Shown here one piece after another: positions 45,803 through 56,807 of a stretch of DNA of 64,000 nucleotides. The notes beneath the pieces are model-generated. The model made no database searches. It saw only the letters and a list, made by a program, of their open reading frames with translations, and had not been told where the DNA came from. The stretch lies in assembly GCA_947588985.1 (NCBI GenBank), contig CANQBG010000002.1, forward strand, positions 22,224 through 86,223, in the 5' to 3' direction. Position 1 is the first letter of the stretch. Every line of letters starts with the position of its first letter. A program made the position numbers and the translations under genes. The stretch is from an uncultured Clostridia bacterium (GTDB taxonomy: Bacteria > Bacillota > Clostridia > Christensenellales > Borkfalkiaceae).

Positions 45803-48382
45803 ATGAACGATCCGGATCCGGAAAAAGAGGAACTCCTCCGCGACGCCGAACATGGCGAGCCGGAGGACGAGGAGGCGCAGAAGTCCTTCTCTTCGCGCGT
45901 GCTCTCGGGCATCACCCGGAAAACGCCTTCCAATCGCAATAAAAAGCTCTTGAAGCGCTTCCGCAAGGCCAAGAGTATCCCCGCCGCCGAGGATGTGGAG
46001 CGCTTCGATCCCTCCCCCGCGAAGGGCCTCACCGCCGCGCAGGTGGAGCAACGCATGAACGAGCTGCTCTTCAACGACGTCAACAAGAAGTACTCCAAGT
46101 CGTATGCGAGCATCTTCCTCGGCAACATCTGCACCTTCTTCAACCTGCTCTGCGTCGTCGTGGCGCTCGCCCTCGTCTATGCGGGCGCGCCCATTTCGCA
46201 ATTTTTGTTCGTCGTCATCTTCACGGTCAACCTGCTCATCGGCATCGTGCAGGAGATCCTCGCAAAGCGGCAGATCGACCGCCTTGCCGTGCTCGTCTCG
46301 GCCTCCGCGCGCGTGGTGCGGAGCGGCGTCCGCGTAGAGATCCCCATTAGGGACATCGTCCTCGACGACATCATCCTCCTCGAGACGGGCCAGCAGGTCC
46401 CCGCCGACTGTATCCTCTTAGACGGCGTTGTGGAGGTCAATGAGGCCCTCCTCACGGGCGAATCCGTCCCCGTCAAGAAGCAGATCGGGGAGATGCTCTT
46501 CGCCGGCTCCTATCTTGCGAGCGGGAACTGCACCGTCCGCGCCGAGAAGGTGGGGAGCGCCACCTATCTCAACTCCCTCACCTCCAAGGCCAAAAAGTAT
46601 AAGAAGCCGCACTCCGAGATCATGAACTCCATCCGCGTGTTCATCCTCGCCATCGGCTGCTTCATCCCCCTCGTCGCCGCCGCCATGTATTGGGTGAATT
46701 GGTTCGCGACGGACGGCAACGTCTCCGAGTCCATCATGCTCACGGGGGCCGTCGTCATCGGCATGATCCCCTCGGGGCTGCTCCTTCTCACCTCCTTCGC
46801 CATGGCCTTAGGGGTAAGGCGGCTCGCCAAAAAGAACACCCTCGTGCAGGACTTCTACTCCCTCGAGATGCTCGCCCGCGTCAACACCCTCTGCCTCGAC
46901 AAGACGGGAACAATCACCGACGGCCGCATGACGGTGAGCGATTGCATGCTGCTTGCGGGATTCGACGACTACACCCTCGACGAGGTGATGGGCAGCATGC
47001 TCTTCGCCCTCGACGACAACAACCAGACCTCCCTCGCGCTCACCGAGCGGTTCGGGCATTCGAACGTCCTCACAGCGACGGAGATCTTGCCCTTCTCCTC
47101 CAAGCGGAAACTCTCGGCCGTGACCTTCGGTGACGTGGGGACCTACGTCATGGGTGCCCCCGAATTCGTCTTGAAGCCCTTGCCCTCCAAGATCGATAAG
47201 ATCGTGCGGCAGTATGCGCAGTCGGGCCTTCGGGTGCTCGCCATCGCCTATTCCCCCAACCCCATCTCGGGGGACAAGGTGCCGCCCATGCTCCGCCCCA
47301 TGGCCATTATCACCCTCGCGGACAACATCCGCAGCGACGCCGTGGAGACCATCAAGTGGTTCCGCGAAAACGACGTGGACATCAAGATCATCTCGGGCGA
47401 CAACCCCGTCACCGTGGCGGAAGTGGCCCGCCGCGTGGGCGTGCGCGACGCCAACCGCTATATCTCCCTCGACGGGCTCACCGACATCGAAGTGGAGAAC
47501 GTCGCCTCGCAATACACCGTGTTCGGCCGCGTCACGCCCGAGCAGAAGGCCATCCTCGTGAAGGCCATCAAAAAGCGCGGCAACACCGTCGCCATGACGG
47601 GGGACGGCGTCAACGACATCCTCGCCTTGAAGGAGGCGGACTGCGCGATCTCCGTCGTCTCGGGGGCGGAGGCGGCGCGCAACGTCTCTCACCTCGTCCT
47701 CACCGACAACAACTTCCTCAACCTCCCCTCCGTCGTCTATGAGGGGCGGCGGGTCATCAACAACATCAAGTCGTGCGCGTCGCTCTACATCATGAAAACG
47801 CTGTTTACGACGCTCCTCGCGGCCATCTGCTTCATCATCACCCTCTCGGGCACGCACACCTCCTACTTCTTCAAGACCAACAATATGCTGCTCTTCGAGG
47901 TGCTCGTGGCGGCCTTCCCCTCCCTCATCATCTCCATTCAGCCCAACACCGCCCGCGTCAAGGGAAAATTCATCCCCTATGTGCTCTCGCGAAGTATTCC
48001 GGGCGCGGTGACGCTCGCCCTCTGCATCGTCGCCGTCTACGTCGCCTCGCTGTGCGTCCCCGAGGCCTACGGCTTCTCCGGCACCACGCTGAGCGCGCTC
48101 TACTTCCTCGGCCTCTCCTTCGGCGGGCTCGTGATGCTCTTCCGCATCCTCCAGCCCTTCAACCTCCTGCGGTGCGCCGTCTATATCGTCTCGGTGGGGC
48201 TCACCGTGCTGGTGCTCGCCATTCCCTACTTCGGCAACATCGTGTTCGACGATTGGGCCACACTCTCCTTCACCTTCCCGCAGATCCTCTACATCGTCTG
48301 CGTCGTGCTCGCGGCCTTCCCCGTCTCGAGCACCCTCATCAGGCTGTGCGACCTCATGAATCCCACGAGCGAAGGAAAATAG
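45803..48382 (+). CDS. Cation-transporting P-type ATPase (HAD-IC)
   Basis: LLTGESVPVKKQ; CLDKTGTITDGRM; AMTGDGVNDILALKEADCAI. Confidence 0.93.
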   Translation: MNDPDPEKEELLRDAEHGEPEDEEAQKSFSSRVLSGITRKTPSNRNKKLLKRFRKAKSIPAAEDVERFDPSPAKGLTAAQVEQRMNELLFNDVNKKYSKSYASIFLGNICTFFNLLCVVVALALVYAGAPISQFLFVVIFTVNLLIGIVQEILAKRQIDRLAVLVSASARVVRSGVRVEIPIRDIVLDDIILLETGQQVPADCILLDGVVEVNEALLTGESVPVKKQIGEMLFAGSYLASGNCTVRAEKVGSATYLNSLTSKAKKYKKPHSEIMNSIRVFILAIGCFIPLVAAAMYWVNWFATDGNVSESIMLTGAVVIGMIPSGLLLLTSFAMALGVRRLAKKNTLVQDFYSLEMLARVNTLCLDKTGTITDGRMTVSDCMLLAGFDDYTLDEVMGSMLFALDDNNQTSLALTERFGHSNVLTATEILPFSSKRKLSAVTFGDVGTYVMGAPEFVLKPLPSKIDKIVRQYAQSGLRVLAIAYSPNPISGDKVPPMLRPMAIITLADNIRSDAVETIKWFRENDVDIKIISGDNPVTVAEVARRVGVRDANRYISLDGLTDIEVENVASQYTVFGRVTPEQKAILVKAIKKRGNTVAMTGDGVNDILALKEADCAISVVSGAEAARNVSHLVLTDNNFLNLPSVVYEGRRVINNIKSCASLYIMKTLFTTLLAAICFIITLSGTHTSYFFKTNNMLLFEVLVAAFPSLIISIQPNTARVKGKFIPYVLSRSIPGAVTLALCIVAVYVASLCVPEAYGFSGTTLSALYFLGLSFGGLVMLFRILQPFNLLRCAVYIVSVGLTVLVLAIPYFGNIVFDDWATLSFTFPQILYIVCVVLAAFPVSSTLIRLCDLMNPTSEGK

Positions 48383-48396
48383 CGCTTCCGCATACG

Positions 48397-48432
48397 AAAA
48401 CCTCCCCGCAAAGTGCTGCGGGGAGGTTTTTT
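48397..48432. terminator. Bidirectional intrinsic terminator
   Basis: AAAACCTCCCCGCA-aagtgc-TGCGGGGAGGTTTTTT. Confidence 0.92.
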
Positions 48433-48445
48433 CATTCCTGCATTC

Positions 48446-49315
48446 TCAATAATAGGTGATCGTCTGGATGAGGGTGCGCGCCGTGTGGGGGGCAAGGGTC
48501 AAGACGCCCGCCTTCTCGGCAAACTCCATGCGCTCGCCCGCCCTGTCGGGAAGGTTGGCCCACGGCTCGATGCAGAGCATGTTTGCGTTTTCGGGCTTCC
48601 AGAGGAGGAGATTTTCAAACCCCGTAAAGCCCACTTCCGCGAGCGCGCCGCGGCGCTCGGAAAAGAGCGTCACGCTCCCCGACCGCAGCCCGCCGAAGAT
48701 GACGGTGTTGCCGTTTTTGAATAGATTTTCTTGCAGTTTGAGCTCTTTGCCCATACCCATGTCCGAGGTCAGGCCGTTCAAACGCCCCTCTTCGTCGTGC
48801 ACGAGCGCGAGGAATTTCTCCTCCTCGGAAAAGCGCAAAAAGTGCGCGCCTACGCCTTCGCGGAGGGCATGAGAGAGGTGCCCGCCGCACGAGAAGGGCA
48901 TGCGGTTTTTGCCTCGGTTCTCCACGGTGTAGGCGATCTCGAGGAGATTGCCGCGCAGCTCGTAGCGCACGGTGAAGGAGAAGGCGAAGGGATAGCACGC
49001 GCGCGTCTCCGCATTCGAAAGGAGGCGGAAGGCCGCCGCATTTTCCCGCTTTTCGACGCACGCAAAGAGGCTCCTTCGCGCGAATCCGTGCTTGGCGAGC
49101 GGGTAGTCCTTCCCCCGCACCGTCATGACGCAGTTGCCGCAGACAGGAAAGAGGACGGGGGCATGTCCGGACCACGCACCCGTCTCGTTTTGCCAAAGCC
49201 GTTCCCGGCCGTTGTGAATGATGTGCACGGGCTCCGCCCCGAGCGGGTCGATCTCCACGCGCAAAAATTCGTTTTGTATGGTCTCCACTTCTTCTGTACC
49301 CCCCGTGCGGATCAA
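48446..49315 (-). CDS. Aldose 1-epimerase-family protein
   Basis: QNEFLRVEIDPLGAEPVHIIHNGRERLWQ...PVLFPVCGNC...PLAKHGFARRS. Confidence 0.83.
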   Translation of the reverse strand: MIRTGGTEEVETIQNEFLRVEIDPLGAEPVHIIHNGRERLWQNETGAWSGHAPVLFPVCGNCVMTVRGKDYPLAKHGFARRSLFACVEKRENAAAFRLLSNAETRACYPFAFSFTVRYELRGNLLEIAYTVENRGKNRMPFSCGGHLSHALREGVGAHFLRFSEEEKFLALVHDEEGRLNGLTSDMGMGKELKLQENLFKNGNTVIFGGLRSGSVTLFSERRGALAEVGFTGFENLLLWKPENANMLCIEPWANLPDRAGERMEFAEKAGVLTLAPHTARTLIQTITYY

Positions 49316-50025
49316 TCGGTGGCGGCCGTCTCCCGGAACACGGAGTGCGCTTCGATCGCCTCCACAAAGCGCCGCGTGATGTTCTGCGGACGCGTGATCG
49401 CCCCGCCGATGATGATGTGTTTGACGCCCGCGTCGAGCACCGAGGCGAGGTCCTCGAGGGAGACGATGCCCCCCTCCGCGACGACTACCGCGTTCTTGAC
49501 GTTTTCCAGCAAGGTGCGGCAGAAGGCGGCGTCCGGGATCTTCATTCCCTTGGTCTCCTCGGTGTAGCTACGCATGGTCGTAGAGATGTAGTCGAAGCCG
49601 AGCGCCTCGGCGGCGAGCGCGTCGTCGAGGGTGGCGATATCGGCCATGATGGCCTTCTCGCTGTTCTCGCGGATGTAATCGACGAGCTCCTTCACCGTCG
49701 TCCCGCCCGGGCGGGGGCGGAGCGTCGCGTCGAGGGCGATGATCTCGCACCGCGAATGGACGAGCGCCTTCACCTCCTTGAGCGTCGGCGTGATATAGAC
49801 GGGGGACCCGAAATACTCCCGCTTGATAAGGCCGATGATGGGAAGTTCGCCGTTGATATGGCGATGGATGGCGTTGATATCGCGCACGGTGTTGGCGCGG
49901 ATCCCCACAGCCCCGCCCTGCTTTGCGGCATTGGCCATCTTCGGAATGGTGTCGCCGCCGTAGAGCGGTTCGTCGCGGAGCGCCTGGCAGGAAACCACCA
50001 GCCCCTTGGTCAAAACATGCTTCAT
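49312..50025 (-). CDS. nanE: N-acetylmannosamine-6-phosphate 2-epimerase
   Basis: GLVVSCQALRDEPLYGGDTIPKMANAAKQGGAVGIRANTVRDI...IGLIKREY. Confidence 0.93.
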   Translation of the reverse strand: MKHVLTKGLVVSCQALRDEPLYGGDTIPKMANAAKQGGAVGIRANTVRDINAIHRHINGELPIIGLIKREYFGSPVYITPTLKEVKALVHSRCEIIALDATLRPRPGGTTVKELVDYIRENSEKAIMADIATLDDALAAEALGFDYISTTMRSYTEETKGMKIPDAAFCRTLLENVKNAVVVAEGGIVSLEDLASVLDAGVKHIIIGGAITRPQNITRRFVEAIEAHSVFRETAATD

Positions 50026-50046
50026 AACATCTCCCTTGCGGCTTTT

Positions 50047-52038
50047 TTACGTCTTACGAGCCGCGAGACCTGCGCGAAAGACCTCGTGGAGGGGCTTCAA
50101 ATCGTCATAGCCGCCGCCCGCGGGATCGATAAACTGTAACCTGTTGGCGATCCTCTGATCCGCGTCGTAGTCGTTGGCGTTGAACCAGATCGCGCCCTTG
50201 ATCTGCTTGACGTAGTCCTCCTTGTTTGCGGCATTGAGGGCTGCGAACATGCGCTTCACCCAATCGAGCTGCACCGCGCGGTTGCGGCCGAGCTCGCCTG
50301 AAGTCTCCCCGCCCGATCCGCAGGCAAATTCCGAGATGACGACGGGCCACTTCGCAAAGACGTCCTTGTTCTTCTCGTAGAGCGCGCGATACATCGAATC
50401 GAACTGCTTGCACGAAATGGGAGCGGCCTCGGCGGTGTAGTTATTGAATTCATACGCCGTCTCCCCGAGGATCTGCACATACTCCACGCCGGGGAAGTAA
50501 CAGAGGTCCTCCCCCCAGCCCGAATAGGGCGCGCTCTCCGCGATGGGATTCCAGATCCAGATGGCGTTGTCCACGCCCTCCTCCTCGAAGATATCGTAGA
50601 GCCTCTGCCATGAGAGGACGAAGAGGTCGGGATCCAAAAGGTTCATGATGCCCGAATAACTCGTCCAATCGGTGTTCATCTCGTTGTTGAGGCGGAAGAG
50701 GATGGGCTTTTGATAGCCCTTCACGTCGCGCGCCAAGGAATGGAAGAAGCCGTCGTACTTGCCGCGCAGGATGTCGAAGATGGGCGTCGAGCCCATGGTG
50801 TTGTTGTTGGTGGTGTATTGATAGGTGAATTGCAGCACGGGCTTGCCGTTGAAGCCGTTGCCGCCCGCGAGCTCCTCCGCCATGTAGACGGGGAAGTGCA
50901 CCGTCTCGCCCGCATATTCGAGGGCGGTATAGGTGGGATAGATGTCGTACGGCGCGCCCCACGCTTCCTCGATCGCCTCCTCGTAGCTGCGGCTGAAGTC
51001 GAGCATATAGCGGTAGTGTTCGCTCTCGGGCTTCCACTCGTCTTGATACCCCGGCATCGACGCCGAGAACACGCCCCAATTCAAATAGTCCTCGTGCGTG
51101 AGCTTCTGATAGTACGCCTGCGTCTCCTCGTTCCAACGGGGGTTGGGAATGGGGTCGCCCGCGTCGAAATAGTTGCGCTGGATCCCCTTGGGCGAGAGCC
51201 GGACATAGCTCTCCAGGATCCGGTCGAGCACGGCGCGCTCGTCCTTTGCCGATTTGAGACGGAAGAGGACGAACTCCTTATTCTGGTCTGCCTTGCGGAG
51301 GGCGGCGATGTGATAATAGGGCCGCGCGATGGCGCCCCCCTCGTCCTCGATCCTAAGGTCGTAGCGGTAGAGGTCGTAGCCGGGGAAGGCGGTGAGGTCG
51401 CCATAGGGATGCTCGCGCGTGAAGGGTTCGGCGGGGCGGGAGAGCGTCTCGATGCCCGAACTTTGCAGCACATTCTCCCCGAAATAGGGGAAGAGCCACT
51501 CCGAGACGTAGGTATACCAGCCGTCGCCGTCGAGGTAGGGGTTGCGCGTCTCCATGGAAGCGGTGAGTACGGCGTCTCCGAAGGTAAACTTGGAGCGGAA
51601 GCGGCCGAGCGAGTAGTCCGCCGTCACCTCCGTCGCCGGAAGGGTGAAGGCGTACCCCGCCGAGACATTGACGAGCCGCACACCCTCCTCATTGTAGAGC
51701 TCGAGCTTGACGTCGTGGCGGTTGCCCACGCCGTCGAATGCGGAGACGTATTCGCCGTTGCGAAAGACGCGCGCCGAGGTGACGTCGGAGGCCGCCGCAA
51801 AGCCGCCCGCCTCGTCTTTCAGCGCGCCGCCGGGATAGAGCCCGTCGAAGCAGAGGGAGAGGGTCTCCTCGTCCCGAATGACCTCGCCGCTCGTGGCGGG
51901 AGGATCCTGCGGCGTGGGGCCCTGCGGCGTGGGATTTTCGGCGGGATCTCCGCCGCAGCCGAAGAGCATCGGAAGAAGCGACATCGCAGACATGGTACCC
52001 GCCAATGCTGTCACAAGGATTCGTTTGATCGCGTTCAT
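50047..52038 (-). CDS. GH26-like glycoside hydrolase lipoprotein
   Basis: Lipobox LPMLFGC; KPILFRLNNEMNTDWTSYSG...AIWIWNPIAESAPYSGW...WPVVISEFACGSGG. Confidence 0.68.
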   Translation of the reverse strand: MNAIKRILVTALAGTMSAMSLLPMLFGCGGDPAENPTPQGPTPQDPPATSGEVIRDEETLSLCFDGLYPGGALKDEAGGFAAASDVTSARVFRNGEYVSAFDGVGNRHDVKLELYNEEGVRLVNVSAGYAFTLPATEVTADYSLGRFRSKFTFGDAVLTASMETRNPYLDGDGWYTYVSEWLFPYFGENVLQSSGIETLSRPAEPFTREHPYGDLTAFPGYDLYRYDLRIEDEGGAIARPYYHIAALRKADQNKEFVLFRLKSAKDERAVLDRILESYVRLSPKGIQRNYFDAGDPIPNPRWNEETQAYYQKLTHEDYLNWGVFSASMPGYQDEWKPESEHYRYMLDFSRSYEEAIEEAWGAPYDIYPTYTALEYAGETVHFPVYMAEELAGGNGFNGKPVLQFTYQYTTNNNTMGSTPIFDILRGKYDGFFHSLARDVKGYQKPILFRLNNEMNTDWTSYSGIMNLLDPDLFVLSWQRLYDIFEEEGVDNAIWIWNPIAESAPYSGWGEDLCYFPGVEYVQILGETAYEFNNYTAEAAPISCKQFDSMYRALYEKNKDVFAKWPVVISEFACGSGGETSGELGRNRAVQLDWVKRMFAALNAANKEDYVKQIKGAIWFNANDYDADQRIANRLQFIDPAGGGYDDLKPLHEVFRAGLAARKT

Positions 52039-52076
52039 GGCCTTTTTTCACCCCTCCTTCCGGTGTGAATTTTTGC

Positions 52077-54050
52077 TTATCGGTCGCGGTAAATTTTGTC
52101 GCGCCCCATGCGCAAGGTGCGGAAGGTGATACCCGTCTTGTTCTTCTTCGCGTAGCATTCGCGCAGATTCCAGATGATGGAGATGGCGTTGCCGAGGTCG
52201 TCGGCAAATTCATATCTCCCCTCGCCGCTCACGAGGAAGGTGAGCTCGCTGTATCCGTCCAGACCGTTGCCGACTTCCGTACACAGCCGCCCGCCCTTCA
52301 GGTTGAGGACGACGCAGCTGTTGTCGCGCATAAAGACGGGGAGATGACGCTCCGTGAGCTTGATCTCGTGCCAGCCGCCGCCATAGACGGCGCCCGTGTA
52401 GAAATCGTACCACCGCCCGCGCGGCAGGTAGACCTTCCGCGTCATGGTGTAATCGCGCAGCACGGGGGCGATGAGCAGGGCCTCTCCGAGCATGAATTCC
52501 TCCTCCATGCCGAAGGTCGCGTCGTCCTCGGGGAACTCGAGCGCGAGATGGCGGAGCATGGGGATGCCCGTCTTGCTCCCCTCCCGCATGAGGTTGTAGA
52601 GATAGGGCATGAGGTTATAGTGGAGGTAAAACTGTTCGCGGAGCACATCCAAGAGCTCCTCGTTCTTATGGAAGGCCGCGATGTTCCACGGGCTCCTGTC
52701 GTTGATCTTCCACGCGCCCGTGAAGTCGCAGCGGTCGTTGGAGACGGGGTCGCTGTGCCACTGCATGACGGGCACGAAGGCCGCCGTCTGCACGGCGCGG
52801 AGATAGAGTTCCTCGCTCGGGAGATACCCCGAGAAGCCCGCGATGTCGAATCCCCACATGCCGACGCCCGAGAATCCCGCCGAGAGGCCCGCCTTCAACA
52901 CGGAGGCGAACTCCTGCCACGTCGATTCCTGATCGCCCGCCCAGAGGATGGTGTTCGCGGGGGCGCGCTGCCCGCCCGCACGGGAGAAGATGACGCCCTC
53001 GTCCCCGACGAACTCCGCAAAGGCCTCCTCATAGAGCTCGCAATACCGGTTCTGCCCCTCGAGGCCCGTCGTGCCGTCGGAAAAGACGACGCTCTGATCG
53101 TGGATGAACTCCCCGCCGTCCGTCTTGAAACCGTCGACGCCGATGTCCTTGAGGTAGCGGAAGCGGTCGAACCAATGCTCTTTCGCGACGGGGTTGGTGA
53201 AGTCGGGCACCATGCTGTCTACGAGCCATGTGTGCGGGATCTCATAGGGCGTGCCGTCGGCGTTCATGACGCACTCGCGGTGCTCCTTGACGTATTCGTT
53301 GTCGGCGTTGCATTGGGCGACGTTGCAGCGCGTCTCCATGCTCTCGCCCTGCGCGTAGATGGGGACCGTCCAGAGCAGCACGCGGATGCCGTCGGCATGC
53401 AGGCCGTCGATGAGGGCGCGCGGGTCGGGCCACGGGTCGCTGAAGTGCATCTCGGAGAGCATGGGCGCACGGTCGCCCTCCCTGAGGGGGATGGTGCAGT
53501 TGTTGAAGAGATAGTGGGTGGTGAGGTCGCTCCACGGCTCGATGACGAGGACGTTGTGCGGGAAGCCCCACCGCTTGGCGAGATTGCGCTGCTCCTCCAC
53601 CTCCGCCTGCGTGTGCCAGCGGTTGGCGCTCATCCATGCCCCGAGCGCCCACTTGGGGAAGAGCTTCGGCAGCCCCACGAGGGAGCGAAACTGCGTGATG
53701 ATCTCCTTGGGCGTGCCCTCGAAATACCAGATGCTCGCCGCCTCGCCGTGGCTCCCCTCGGGGAAGGTGATGGTGAGCTCGCCTTCATTGCGGAAGTCGA
53801 AGTCCACCTCGACGTAGGTATCCACGTAGATGCCGAACCCGTCGGGCGTGAGAAAGAAGGGCATGGAGCAATAGGTATATTCCCCCTGACGGAAGCACCG
53901 CTCGCGCACGCATGCCCGCACAAATTTGCCGTTTTGATTGACGCTGTCGTACTTTTCCCCGAACCCAAAGACGGCGCGATACTCCCGCGCCAACGTCAGC
54001 GAATAGCCGTTTTCGGTCCGTTTGATGTGATGAAAATTGATTTTTTTCAC
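52077..54050 (-). CDS. Glycoside hydrolase family 31
   Basis: VDGFKTDGGEFIHDQ; GMWGFDIAGFSGYLPSEELYLRAVQTAAFVPVMQWHS. Confidence 0.9.
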   Translation of the reverse strand: MKKINFHHIKRTENGYSLTLAREYRAVFGFGEKYDSVNQNGKFVRACVRERCFRQGEYTYCSMPFFLTPDGFGIYVDTYVEVDFDFRNEGELTITFPEGSHGEAASIWYFEGTPKEIITQFRSLVGLPKLFPKWALGAWMSANRWHTQAEVEEQRNLAKRWGFPHNVLVIEPWSDLTTHYLFNNCTIPLREGDRAPMLSEMHFSDPWPDPRALIDGLHADGIRVLLWTVPIYAQGESMETRCNVAQCNADNEYVKEHRECVMNADGTPYEIPHTWLVDSMVPDFTNPVAKEHWFDRFRYLKDIGVDGFKTDGGEFIHDQSVVFSDGTTGLEGQNRYCELYEEAFAEFVGDEGVIFSRAGGQRAPANTILWAGDQESTWQEFASVLKAGLSAGFSGVGMWGFDIAGFSGYLPSEELYLRAVQTAAFVPVMQWHSDPVSNDRCDFTGAWKINDRSPWNIAAFHKNEELLDVLREQFYLHYNLMPYLYNLMREGSKTGIPMLRHLALEFPEDDATFGMEEEFMLGEALLIAPVLRDYTMTRKVYLPRGRWYDFYTGAVYGGGWHEIKLTERHLPVFMRDNSCVVLNLKGGRLCTEVGNGLDGYSELTFLVSGEGRYEFADDLGNAISIIWNLRECYAKKNKTGITFRTLRMGRDKIYRDR

Positions 54051-54409
54051 GCTGATCCTTCCTTTGAACGTTTGGCCGGCGCCATGCCGCTACCGGGCAC
54101 CGCCGCTTCGCCCCGCCCCGGAAAGACCGCCTTTTTTTCGGCCGCCCGATCCGCCGCAGGGCATTTGATCGCATCATGAGATTCTTACACTATTATTGTA
54201 CTACCCTTTCTCCGTTTCGTCAATAGGTTTTGAAAAAAATTTTTATTACAAAACAAATTATTTTTTTGAAAAGTTCAAAAATTTTCCTAATTTTTCTGCA
54301 TATATTTGCGCACTTGAAAAATTTTTTCTTCAATCGGGCACAGCCGAAGGGGCTCCCCTTCACAGAAAAGCGGCCTCCCGAAGGAGGCCGCATCCGTGGT
54401 TTCCTGTGA

Positions 54410-55495
54410 TTATTCCTTGGAACCGGTGAGCATCAAGGAGCCGATGATGAGCTTCTGGAAGCAACCGAAGAGAATGATGACGGGAAGGACGCAGAGCACG
54501 GAGGCCGCGATGTTGGGGCCGAGGTTGCTCTTCAAGATGTTGACGTTGAGCAGGTACATTGCGTGCGGCAGGTTGATCGCCGGCGAGTTGTACGGGATCA
54601 TGATGTACGAGCCCATGTAGTTGTTCCAGCAGCCCATGAACGAGAGCAGGCCCTGCGCCATGATGGCGGGCATTGCGAGCGGCAGGATGAACTGGCAGAA
54701 GATGCGGAAGTAGCCCGCGCCGTCGATCTTGGCCGCCTCGATGATGGAGGTGGGAAGCCCGAAGAGGAACTGCCGGATGAAGAATGCCGTCATGATGGAA
54801 CCGAACATGCCGGGGATGAGGAGCACGAGGCCGTTTTCCTGCCAGTGCATATCCGAATACATGACGAACTGCGTGATCATGATCGAAGGCCCGGGGACCA
54901 TGACGGCCGCGAGGAGGATCATGAACACCACGTCTCTGCCGATCCACTGGATCTTGGCGAACGAGAAGGCCGCGGAGGCCGACGTGATGACGCCGATCAC
55001 AACGGGAACGATGGAGTAGAGCAAGTTATTAAGCAGCGCTCTCCAGAAGGTAACGCCCAAATATCCCATCGAAATTGCGGTATCGAATGCGCCGCCGAGG
55101 AAGAATTGGTAGTTATAGAAGAAGCCGTAGACGTTGCCGTTGAGATCCTTTTGGTTGAGGACGCTGAACTCGGGCCACCACACGAGGTCGTAGATGAAGT
55201 CGTTCTTCACGGCGGTAGCCGCGAAGGAACCCGCGATCATCCACCAGAACGGATAGACCATGACAAAGGCGCCGAAGAGGAGGATGATGTAGGTGACGAT
55301 ATCCGCCACGAGTTTTGCGCGTTTCTTGCTGGCGCGGTGCGTCTTAGACGAGATGCCGAAGAAGGCGAGCACGGCGCCGAGACCGTAGCGGAGGGGCGAA
55401 TAGTAGGCGCGAAGCTCCGCAGGCGTAGCCGAACCGGGAAGCGGGACTTCCTTCGCGGGGGTGCCTTTGTTTTCGAGAATTTCATTTTCAGCCAT
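54410..55495 (-). CDS. Carbohydrate ABC transporter permease (MalG-type)
   Basis: C-terminal binding-protein-dependent transport motif SIIEAAKIDGAGYFRIFCQFILPLAMPAI. Confidence 0.92.
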   Translation of the reverse strand: MAENEILENKGTPAKEVPLPGSATPAELRAYYSPLRYGLGAVLAFFGISSKTHRASKKRAKLVADIVTYIILLFGAFVMVYPFWWMIAGSFAATAVKNDFIYDLVWWPEFSVLNQKDLNGNVYGFFYNYQFFLGGAFDTAISMGYLGVTFWRALLNNLLYSIVPVVIGVITSASAAFSFAKIQWIGRDVVFMILLAAVMVPGPSIMITQFVMYSDMHWQENGLVLLIPGMFGSIMTAFFIRQFLFGLPTSIIEAAKIDGAGYFRIFCQFILPLAMPAIMAQGLLSFMGCWNNYMGSYIMIPYNSPAINLPHAMYLLNVNILKSNLGPNIAASVLCVLPVIILFGCFQKLIIGSLMLTGSKE

Positions 55496-55508
55496 GATTC
55501 CGCCCTCC

Positions 55509-56729
55509 TTAGTCGCTCCTTCTGCTGTCGAGCCAGAATTGGAACAGCGTCAGGATAAAGATGATGATGGCAAGGAACATACCGTAGGCCGCGCCGCGGC
55601 TGAACGTCTGTTCCACGATACCATAGCGGTAGATGAGCGCAACATAGCCGGAGACCATCGGGAAGCCCGTGCTCGCCGTCGATTCGGACATGAGCAGTTC
55701 GGGTTCCGCGTAGATCTGCAGACCGCCGATGACGGAAGTGACGATGTTGTAGAAGATGACGGGGTAGAGGTCGGGCATGGTCACTTTCCAGAAGATCTGC
55801 CAGCCGTTTGCGCCGTCGATCTGCGCCGCTTCCTTCGTGGCTGCGTTGACGCCCGAAAGACCTGCAACATAGAGGATGATCGTGCCGCCGAGGCCCTTCC
55901 ACACCGACATGATGATGATGACGGCCTTGGAGAAGAAGCCCTGGCACCAATAGGGATCGAGCATGAAGCCCGATTCGATGCTCGTCCCGCACAGCTGGTT
56001 CCAGTTGGCGCCGAGCGTGGTATCCTCGGAGATCCAAATAAAGCCGACTTTCCCGGTCGCGGGATATTTGAAGTCTGTGAGGCCGAGCACCGAGTTGATA
56101 ACGCCGTTGGTACGGAACATGATCTTGAAGGTGTAGACGATGGCGATGGAGCTGGCGACGCAGGGGATGTAGTAGAGCACCCTGAAGAGGTTGCCGCCCT
56201 TGATATCGCGGGACATGCACACCGCAAAGAACACCGAGAGGACCATGCCGATCGGGATCCCGATCATGTAGAACACCGTGTTGAAGAGATAGCGCCCCAT
56301 CTCGTTCATACGGATATCGATCTGACTGATGACGAGGCCCGTAGCGGGGTCTGTCACGTCCACGAAGTCGTAGTTGCCGCTGAGATCGGAACCGCCGACC
56401 GTTTCGAAGAGTTGTTTATACCAATAGAAAGCTCCCTCGGGATGGACCGTGTAATTCTTGATGGCATCCATGAGGCCGCCTTGGCTCGCGTCGTATGCCG
56501 TAAAGGAGAGCATGAGCGCGAGGATGAACGCATAGTAGACGAACCAGACCGTACCGATGATGAGCGGAAGGCAGAAGATCCAACCCCAGAGATTATCCTG
56601 CAATTTCTGTTGGTTGACGGTGTGCTTCTTCTTGGCGGGGGCGGCGACGGCCGCGCCCGCGGCATCGGCGGAGATCTCGACGGGAACGTCGGCTACGGAT
56701 TCATCGGAGAGATTAAGATTTTCTTCCAT
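55509..56729 (-). CDS. Carbohydrate ABC transporter permease (MalF-type)
   Basis: ATKEAAQIDGANGWQIFWKVTMPDLYPVIFYNIV. Confidence 0.92.
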   Translation of the reverse strand: MEENLNLSDESVADVPVEISADAAGAAVAAPAKKKHTVNQQKLQDNLWGWIFCLPLIIGTVWFVYYAFILALMLSFTAYDASQGGLMDAIKNYTVHPEGAFYWYKQLFETVGGSDLSGNYDFVDVTDPATGLVISQIDIRMNEMGRYLFNTVFYMIGIPIGMVLSVFFAVCMSRDIKGGNLFRVLYYIPCVASSIAIVYTFKIMFRTNGVINSVLGLTDFKYPATGKVGFIWISEDTTLGANWNQLCGTSIESGFMLDPYWCQGFFSKAVIIIMSVWKGLGGTIILYVAGLSGVNAATKEAAQIDGANGWQIFWKVTMPDLYPVIFYNIVTSVIGGLQIYAEPELLMSESTASTGFPMVSGYVALIYRYGIVEQTFSRGAAYGMFLAIIIFILTLFQFWLDSRRSD

Positions 56730-56807
56730 GAATTCTCCTCCTGAACGAAGTATGTCCGCACCGCCCGCTCCCCCGAAGGGGAGCGCGCGTGCTTCGGTTG
56801 CGACGGG

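Noticed and set aside
52065-54179. 704-aa plus ORF opposite GH31 (and similar at 26832-29303, 20706-23162, 14704-16338)
   Set aside because: Shadow ORFs of high-GC coding DNA; opposite frames match known families.
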